In this document: in pieces, positions 46,970 to 55,400 of the stretch
How positions within the stretch are numbered: position 1 is the first letter of the stretch
Layout of the letters: each line of letters starts with the position of its first letter
Assembly (NCBI GenBank): GCA_027489965.1
Contig: JAIXZA010000052.1
Coordinates: 51,869-115,868 of the forward strand
Source: Verrucomicrobiaceae bacterium
GTDB taxonomy: Bacteria; Verrucomicrobiota; Verrucomicrobiia; Verrucomicrobiales; Verrucomicrobiaceae
Length of the DNA stretch: 64,000 nucleotides
Direction: 5' to 3'
Position numbers and translations under genes: made by a program
The notes under the pieces: generated by a model
What the model was told of the DNA's origin: nothing
Seen by the model: only the letters and a program-made list of their open reading frames with translations
Database searches by the model: none

Positions 46970-48370
46970 TCAGCGCGGACTCAGAGGAAGCCTAAGTCTG
47001 AAGCTGCTGCCTTTGCCTATTGCACTCGTGACCTCGAGAGTAGCGTTGTGTTCTTCAGCGATGGCTTTGCAGATGGACAGACCAAGGCCTGCGCCGCCGG
47101 TCGTGCGATTACGCGATTCATCGGCGCGGTAAAAGCGATCAAAGAGATGTGGCAGGTGTTCTGGCGCAATGCCGCAGCCGTTATCAGTGATGGTGAAGAT
47201 GGCGTGATCGGAGTCAGAACGGGTTATTAGTTGGATCTGACCGCCATCCGGTGTGTGGTCGAGGGCGTTGCTCAAAAGATTGAGGACAACTTGGGAGAGA
47301 CGGAGCGCATCGCCAGTGCAGAGCGCGGATGCAAGGTCGAATTGGAGCGCGATGTGCCTTTCTTCCGCAAGCGGCTGGAGAGGTTCCGCGGTTTCACGAA
47401 CAATGATCGCGAGGTCGGCCGGCTCGTGTTTGACCTGAATCGCATCGCCATCGTGGGTGGCGAGGGTGAGCATGGATTCGGTGAGTTGATTAAGGCGGCG
47501 TGCGGCGCTGACGCAGGCTTCTAGAGTGCGCTGGTAGGTGGCGGCATCGCGTTCGCGAGTGAGTACTCGTTGCGCTTGCGAGAGGATGATGGCGACGGGT
47601 GTTCTCAGCTCATGCGCGGCATCGGCGGTGAAGCGTGACTGGCGGGCGAAGGTTGACTCAATCTGGGCGAAGGTGTCATTGAGGACGGTGGATAGGTGGC
47701 CCAGTTCGCTGCTGGCAGATCGCACGGGAATGCGCTCACTAAGATCACCGGTGGCAATGCGTTGGGCCGTGTCGACGATGCTGGTGATGGGGCGCAGAGC
47801 GCGTGAGGTGATCCACCAGCCGATGGCAAGAGCAAAGGCGAGCACCGAGGTGGCGATGATCGCAAGCCAACGTGCGTACTCACGCAGACTGTCTAATACA
47901 GGGGCAATGGAGCGGCCAACGAGTACGCATTCACCCGGTGGTGTGAAGGTGAAGATTTCGCGGAGATCACTGCGGCTGCGCTCGCCTTGTAAGGGCTTAT
48001 TTTCCTGCGGCCTCGGTGGGCGGTCAATCGGCAGCGGAGCTTTAGCAGAGCAGGCCCACTCGGTGCCGTCTCGGCGCCACACTGCGTAGTAGGAGTCCGT
48101 GCCATCACTGCCATCGAAGAGTGAGACTCGATTGGATGCGATTCGAAACTCGCGTTCTGCTCCCGGCGGAGGTGGGCGTGTGCCCTGTCCACGAGGAGCG
48201 ATGAGTGAATCGGTGACGGCCCTCACTTTGAGTCGCAGTTCGGCATCCACTCGACGCAGTTCGTTGGCTGCCTGATAGCGATAAGCACCGACGGCAAAGC
48301 TTGTGAGCACGGCGGCGAGGAGAAAGCCATGCCAGAGTTGGATGCGGAGTCGGAGGGATTCAGGAAACAT
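46970..48370 (-). CDS. CusS-like sensor histidine kinase
   Basis: A 466-residue membrane kinase with two transmembrane helices (about residues 14-32 and 167-190) around a periplasmic loop. A HAMP segment follows (RALRPITSIVDTAQRIATGD), then the H box FTADAAHELRTPVA with His253 and the ATP-binding boxes NLLSNALDHTP, DNGCGIAPEHL, LFDRFYRAD and GGAGLGLSI. The H-box style and overall order match heavy-metal sensors of the CusS/CopS group. The copper oxidase and efflux genes across the intergenic region support this. The start codon overlaps the regulator gene stop by one base (TAATG), which indicates coupled translation. Confidence 0.86.
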   Translation of the reverse strand: MFPESLRLRIQLWHGFLLAAVLTSFAVGAYRYQAANELRRVDAELRLKVRAVTDSLIAPRGQGTRPPPPGAEREFRIASNRVSLFDGSDGTDSYYAVWRRDGTEWACSAKAPLPIDRPPRPQENKPLQGERSRSDLREIFTFTPPGECVLVGRSIAPVLDSLREYARWLAIIATSVLAFALAIGWWITSRALRPITSIVDTAQRIATGDLSERIPVRSASSELGHLSTVLNDTFAQIESTFARQSRFTADAAHELRTPVAIILSQAQRVLTRERDAATYQRTLEACVSAARRLNQLTESMLTLATHDGDAIQVKHEPADLAIIVRETAEPLQPLAEERHIALQFDLASALCTGDALRLSQVVLNLLSNALDHTPDGGQIQLITRSDSDHAIFTITDNGCGIAPEHLPHLFDRFYRADESRNRTTGGAGLGLSICKAIAEEHNATLEVTSAIGKGSSFRLRLPLSPR

Positions 48371-49020
48371 TATTCGATGGAGTAACCGAGCCCGCGACGG
48401 GTGGAGATGAGATCATGGCCGAGCTTCCGGCGCACGTTCGAGACATACACGTCGAGTAAATTGGAGAGACTGCTTTCATTCTCATCAAAGAGCTGCTCAT
48501 AGAGTCGCTCACGGGTGACCACGCGGCCGCGATGCAGAGCGAGGTATTCGATGAGAGAAATCTCGCGAGCGGTCAGTGTGACGAGTCCGCCCGCTCTCGT
48601 GACGGTGTGGCCAACCGTGTCCACGGCGACATCGCCGATGGTCACGATGGCTGCCGCATGACCTGTGCTGCGGCGGATGAGGGCGCGGATGCGTGCGAGT
48701 AGCTCGGGCAGTTCGTAAGGTTTTGCCAAATAGTCGTCCGCTCCGCCATCGAGGCCGCGCACGCGATCTTTGGTGCCGTGGCGCGCCGTTAGCATCAAGA
48801 TAGGCGTCTTTTTGTGCAAGCGCAGCCGCTCCAGCACTTGAAAGCCATCCATTACGGGCATCATCACATCGAGCACGATCAGGTTGTAATCCCACATCAT
48901 TGCCTTGGCGAGTCCATCCTCACCATCGCTGGCTTCATCGACGGCATAGCCATCCTCACGCAGCGCCTCGGCGAGGCTGCTGAGTAAGTGAGGTTCGTCT
49001 TCGACGACAAGGAGGCGCAT
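48370..49020 (-). CDS. CusR/QseB-like response regulator
   Basis: A 216-residue OmpR-family regulator. The receiver domain has Glu7-Asp8 (VVEDEP), phosphoacceptor Asp51 (IVLDVMMP), MLTAR and the lysine in YLAKPY. The winged helix holds LTAREISLIEYLA, VSNVRRKLG and the end TRRGLGYSIE. Heavy-metal regulators such as CusR, CopR and PcoR are of this size and type. It is transcribed away from the large multicopper oxidase gene, and the two start regions are about 420 bases apart. An inverted AAATGAC repeat lies in between and could be its binding site. Confidence 0.88.
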   Translation of the reverse strand: MRLLVVEDEPHLLSSLAEALREDGYAVDEASDGEDGLAKAMMWDYNLIVLDVMMPVMDGFQVLERLRLHKKTPILMLTARHGTKDRVRGLDGGADDYLAKPYELPELLARIRALIRRSTGHAAAIVTIGDVAVDTVGHTVTRAGGLVTLTAREISLIEYLALHRGRVVTRERLYEQLFDENESSLSNLLDVYVSNVRRKLGHDLISTRRGLGYSIE

Positions 49021-49443
49021 GAGAGGCAGGATGATGAAGCGTGAACCTTAATCCAGCATGAAAAAAGAGTGCGTGGCGTTCTTTTGGCAGCCGAACCTTA
49101 CAAATGACTGAGAGCAGTTCACATGGTCATTTTCAAGGCTGTGACGGATTCAGTAAGGGCTTCGTTACCCCATGCCTAGTGGATTACTTTTTGAAGAATT
49201 TTCGGCGGTTTCATCTGCTATTAAGCTTGGGACTACAGTTTTGGGGCATGGTGAATCCTAGTTTTCAACTTTTTATGCGCTTGATCGGGGATGCAGCGAC
49301 TCTGAACGGCAAAGACCTTGGCCAGGTGGCCAATGGTCGGCTTGCCGAAAGCGGTGAGGATATCGTGAGCGCTTCATTTCTCCTGTCTGACGGTCTTCTC
49401 GTCTGAATTTTTTGATACCTCTACCCCTACCACTTTTGCATCC
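49021..49443. promoter_or_regulatory. divergent regulatory region with inverted repeat AAATGAC...GTCATTT
   Basis: This 423-base region should hold the promoters of the CusR-like gene (minus) and of the YHYH/multicopper oxidase gene (plus). An inverted repeat is present: AAATGAC at 49102-49108 and GTCATTT at 49126-49132, with 17 bases between the half-sites. The half-site resembles that of the E. coli CusR box, but there the spacing is only about 6 bases. The repeat is 82 bases upstream of the regulator start. A 100-codon open frame (49104-49406) covers the region but lacks convincing features. Confidence 0.4.
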
Positions 49444-52400
49444 ATGAACCGTTTCATCGTCTTTTGCTTCTTCTCCCTGATAACCGCTGCTCAAGCGCAG
49501 AACCCGCAGCTCACGTCCTGGTTCACGGCGAACTCGGGTAAATACGCCCGCATTTATGCCAGCACGGCGGATGAGACGGCGGGGACAAAATCGACGACTT
49601 GGACTCGGGGCACAACAACTCAAGCGCTGCCAACGTATTCAGGGTTAACCGAGATCAGCTATTCACCGAACTGGGTTTATATCCGCACGACGGGGTTGGC
49701 TAGCTACACGATGGGGCCTTGGCCGACGAACTTCCCAAGCTTCCCGACGAACACGGCGACTGTCTATCGCATCCCTCGGGTGCCGACGATCCCGACGACC
49801 AAAACCGGCACGGGGCTCGGGGCAACGGGGCGCATGGTCAATGGCGTGGCCATTTATGATAGTCGCGATGCGTTCTCCTACTCGACGGCGAACAATGCCG
49901 ATGCTCGGCCAAACACGGCCTTCACGGGCGATGGCATTTGGAATCGAGATGGCGATCACAATGAAGGACCGACCTTTGATCCGGCGCTCGCGCATCAGGC
50001 AGGCGGCACTTATCATAATCATGGCCAGCCTATTGGCCTGCGTTTTCAACTCGGCGATCATGTGGACTACAATGCGACGACGAATCGCTACACGGAAAGC
50101 ACCACGCCTGTGACACAGCACTCGCCCATCGTTGGCTGGGCGCAGGATGGCTTGCCTGTTTACGGACCGTATGGCTACTCCGATCCGGACAGTGCCAGCA
50201 GCGGCGTTCGCCGCATGGTGTCGGGCTTTGCGCTGCGGGATGGCACGAACGGGACCACGGCCATCACGACACGTGTGGTCTTGCCTGCCTGGGCGCAACG
50301 GGTACAAAACAAGCCCACGCTGACGGCAGCTCAATACGGTCCTGCGGTTAACACCACCTATCTCATTGGCCACTACATCGAGGACTTCGACTATCAAGGC
50401 GATCTCGCTGGCCGCGTGCAGACGAAGGGCTCGAACTTGGTCGGCGGCTTTGTGTTGGGGAACTACGATCTCAACGAGCAAAATGTCCGCTTCTGCGTCA
50501 CGCCGGAGTTTCCAGCGGGCACCTGGGCCTACTTCACCACCATCAATGCGGATAACTCACCAGCGTTCCCATACACGACGGGGCGTCAGTTTTATGGCAA
50601 TGCCACGGGCGGCAGCACGACTGAGGCCGTCATGAATGCCGACACGCCTCTCACACGCCACTTCATCGGCGGTGCGAACACGCCGATCACGGTCAATGCA
50701 AGCGTCTCCGCGCCGAACGTCACGCTGACTTGGAGCGCAGTCGAGGGCGGCACGTATTCGGCAGAGGCTTCGACTAATCAAACATCCTGGACGCCGAAGA
50801 CGAGTGGCATCGTCGCGACAGGGACATCAGCGAACACGAGCTATGCTACGCTCTCATCCACTGGCACCGAGTATGGTCGCGTGAACCGCACCGCACTCGC
50901 CACTTTTGATACGAATGGTCAGGTGCCTGCCACAGTGTCGCAAACAGGCCTCACCAGCTTCCTTCTCAGCGGTACGGTATCCGCTCCGACCATCACCACA
51001 CCGACCTCCGCGAGCATCACGGGAGGCAGTGCGACACTCGGCGGCAATATCACGAGCGATGGCGGTGCTTTGGTCTCGGCCTCGGGCGTGGTCGTGGCTT
51101 TGACCTCGGTGAACAGCAATCCAATCATCGGTGGCTCGGGTGTCACGAACATCACAGGCACGGCTACGCTTGGCGTCTTCACCGTGAATGCCGCGGGACT
51201 CGCCACAAACAGCGCCTACACTTTCAAAGCCTATGCCACGAACAGCCAAGGCACGATTTATAGCACTGCGGGCACCTTTACCACGCTGACGGCGAATCTG
51301 CCGACGATTACTTCGCCCACCGTAACGAACATCTTGAACACATCCGCCGCGCTCGGCGGCAATGTCACCAGCGATGGAGGCGCGGCGATCAGCGCACGCG
51401 GCGTTGTTTGGTCGCTGAATGGCACCAACAACAATCCGCTCATCGGCGGAACTGGCGTCACCAATGTCACCGGCACGGGTACGACTGGCGTGTTCACGGT
51501 GAGCGCGACTGGCTTCACGACTCCAGCCCCGCAAACCATCGCCTTCAAGGCCTACGCCACCAATGCCGCTGGCACCGTTTACACCAATGTCACAACATTC
51601 CAGACCGTCACGCTCTCCAGCTTGTCGAACCTGGTGCTCAGCACAGGCGCGCTTACGCCGACGTTTGCTTCCAATACACTCGCTTATACCGCCAGCGTTC
51701 CGAATTCGGTGAGCAGTATCACTGTGACACCGTCGATGGTCGCCGGCACTGCGACGGTGACGGTCAACACAGTGACCGTCACACCTGGCACAGCCAGTGG
51801 CCCCATTGCACTTAACGTCGGCACTAACACCATCACCGTCGTGGGCACGCAGACGACACCTGCAAGCACAAGGACCTACACCGTTACCGTGACACGCGCT
51901 GCGCCAAGTGCGCCTCTCATCGCCTCACCCACATCAGCCTCGATCACCGCGACTAGCGCCACACTCGGCGGCAATGTCACCAGTGACGGAGGCTCCGCCA
52001 TCACCGCTCGCGGTGTGGTTTTCGCTCCGACTGCGACGAACAACAATCCACAGATCGGCGGAGGTGGTGTGACCAATGTCGCAGGCACCGGCACGACCGG
52101 TGTGTTCACCGTTAACGCCACAAGCCTGACATCAGGCACCGCATACAGCTTTGCTGCGTATGCGACGAATAGCCTCGGCACGATCTACACGACCCCTGTT
52201 TCGACCTTCCTCACTCCAAACCTCAGCGGTGATCTTTCTAACCTCGTCATCAGCGCCGGCATGCTCGCGCCAACCTTTAGCAGCGCCATCACGAGTTACA
52301 CGACTAGCGTTTCCAATGCGACATCGAGCATCAACGTTACTCCCACCGCTCTCGTTGGCACCTCCACCATCACGGTTAATACAGTGCCTGTCAGCTCAGG

Positions 52401-55400
52401 CAGCCCAAGCGCAGTCGCGTTGAGCATTGGCTCCAATCTCATCGACATCGTCGTCACTGGTCTCGATTCGACCGTGAAGACCTACAGCGTGACCGTCACA
52501 CGTGCTTCGGGCAATCCCATCGTCACATCACCGACCGCCACCGGCCTCAGCACGACCACGGCGACACTTGGGGGTAATGTCACCAACGACGGTGGCACCA
52601 CAATCATCGCCCGAGGCATCGTTTTGGCTCCGACCGCCACCAACAGCAATCCCCAACTCGGCGGCACGGGCGTGACGAACCTCACCGCGAGCGGAACAAC
52701 GGGCGTCCTCACCGTGAGCGCCCCAGGATTGACTCTGGGTGCCAGTTACACTTATGCGGCCTATGCGACGAACAGCGCTGGCACCGGCTACAGCGTCACG
52801 GGTACTTTCACCACGCCACGGAACAACATCTTGCTCATCATCGCCGACGACTTCGGCACGGATGCCTGCAAGCTCTATAATCCCGGCGGCAACAACGCCA
52901 GCACACCGAACATCGACTCGCTCGCGGCCAATGGTGTACGCTTCAATAATGCTTATGCGTATGCGGTTTGCTCGCCGACACGCTCATGCATCATCACCGG
53001 TCGCTACGGCTTCCGCACTGGCACGGGCGATGTCATCACGCCGAATTCTGGCAGCCCATTGCAGGCTTCTGAGTTCACCTTGCCAGAGGCTTTCACGGCC
53101 AATGCTTCGTTCAATTATCAGCTCAAGCATTTGGGCAAATACCATCTCGTGAATGGCAGCAACCAAGCCGCGCAGATGAGCCCGGTGACGGTCGCAGGCT
53201 GGCCATCCTATGCTGGAGGTCTCAGCGCTGAAGTCGCGGATTACTATAATTGGACCAAGGTCGTCACTGACGGCACCGCTGGCGGCACATCCAGCACCAC
53301 GACCACAACGTATGCCACGACAGATACTGTGAATGACGCCGTGGCATTCATCAATGCACAGACCGCCGCAGGCAAACCGTGGTTCTCATGGGTGGCGCTC
53401 AATGCACCGCATTTCCCTTTCCATAAACCGCCGACGAGCTTGCTGACCACGCAGGCCTACATTGATCTCAGTGGCAGCGCTGGTGACATCACGGCGAATC
53501 GCATCAGTTACTTCAATGCTGCTGTGCAGGCCATGGACACAGAGATTGGACGTTTGCTAGCCAGCGTGGATCTCAATGTCACGACGGTCATTTTCATCGG
53601 CGATAACGGCACCGACTCTCAAGTCGCTCAGTCACCGTACAGTAGCACCAAGTCCAAAGATTCGCTCTATGAAGGGGGCGTGCGTGTGCCGATGATCATA
53701 CGTGGTCCCAACGTCGTATCACCTGGTCGCACCTCAAACACACTCGTTCATGCGGTCGATCTCTTCAGCACCATTTTGGAGTTGGCAGGCATCAACGTCG
53801 CCAGCGCCACCGCGGGCGTGACACTTGATTCTCAGAGCCTTCTCCCTGTTCTGCAAAACCAAGCTGTCACTCGTCCGCTCGCCTACAGTGAGTTTTTCGA
53901 CACCGCCACGCCAACCAGCGGCGGCGAAGAGCTGCGTGACAGCCGCTACAAGATTATCCGCTTCAACACAGGCATCACTGAGTTCTATGACCTGCAAGTG
54001 GACCCCTATGAAGCCACTAACCTGATCGCCTCGGGCGTTGGTGCACTGACGGAGGCCCAACGGACTGCCTATTATCTGCTTCTTGCCGATCTGGGCACCT
54101 ATTCAAACACTGCGCCTACGACGATCAATTCGGTCACCCTCAATCCGATAACACCGACAAATAGCGACAACGTTGCGGTCACTGCAAACATCACGCCAGC
54201 AGCTGGATCGACGCTTTCCAGCGCCAACCTCACCTACAGCAGCGGCTCTCAAATCACGACCGTGCCCTTCCGTGAAGTTTGGTCCAATGGCAGCACCGCC
54301 AGTGGCCTCGCTGGGGCCAACAACGCCTGGATCGCCACCGCTACGCGAAATGTGACTGATGTGAAGCAACGCAGCGCCCAAGTCAATCGCACAACACCTA
54401 TCGTTCTCACAAACTGCATCACCAATGGCACCACAAGCGTCACGTGCACCAGCACCACCGGCATTGGCGCAGGCATGAACATTGCGGGTCCGACCATTGC
54501 AGGCGGCACCACGATCGCGAGCGTGACGAATAGCACGACCTTTGTGCTCAGCACCGCTGCGACTGGCAGCGGAACGAATTCATTGACCGTTGCAGGCGTG
54601 ACTTTGACAGGTTGCTCTCTGGTCGCTAGTCCGACGATTCAGTGCGCGAGCACCGCAGGCCTTGCGGTTGGCATGAGACTTACAGGAGTGACGTCCAGTG
54701 TGCTCATCCCCCTCGTTGTCAGCATTGATCCCAATGGCACGCAGTTCACAGCGAGCGGTACCATCACGGCCGTCACATCCACCATCACCGCATCTGGGAG
54801 TGGACTGGAATTTGCCGCTGGCACATCCAACTCCACCGACACGATGGCCACACTGACTAATCCGATCAATGCCAGTGGCGCGGTCTCTGGCACTGTGGAC
54901 TTCTTTGTCCGCACCAATGCCTTCGTCGCCAGCAATGGCTGGACATTCCAAGTCTCCCCTGATGGCGGTAGCACCTGGGTCACACGCGCCAGCGAAACCT
55001 ACGCCAGCACCACGGCAGCCAATTGCTCCCTGACGGCGACTAATGCCACGATTAACACAGCCAACACCAGCGGTCTATCTATTGGCAGCAGCGTGCAGGG
55101 CACTTCGGTCACGGTTGCCAATTGCACGACGGACAACGTTACGAATCCCACTGTCGTTGCCACAACGAGCAGCACGGCCGCGCTCGCCGTTGGCATGTAT
55201 GTCACCGGGACCGGCATTCCGAACAACACACGAATCACGGCCATCACGGCATCAAGCTTCACTATGTCAGCCAGTGCCACGGCTGCAGGAACCATCACGG
55301 TGACAGCGAACTACCTTGCGGCAAACGCCACTATCACCGCCATCAATCCTGGCGTGTCCTTCACGGTTAGCACTGCACCGCAATTGACTGCCAGCGGCAT

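Noticed and set aside
49104..49406. 100-codon open frame on the plus strand between the CusR-like and multicopper oxidase genes
   Set aside because: It has no recognisable domain and no signal peptide or helix pattern, and it lies across a region expected to be regulatory. It is too weak to call a gene.
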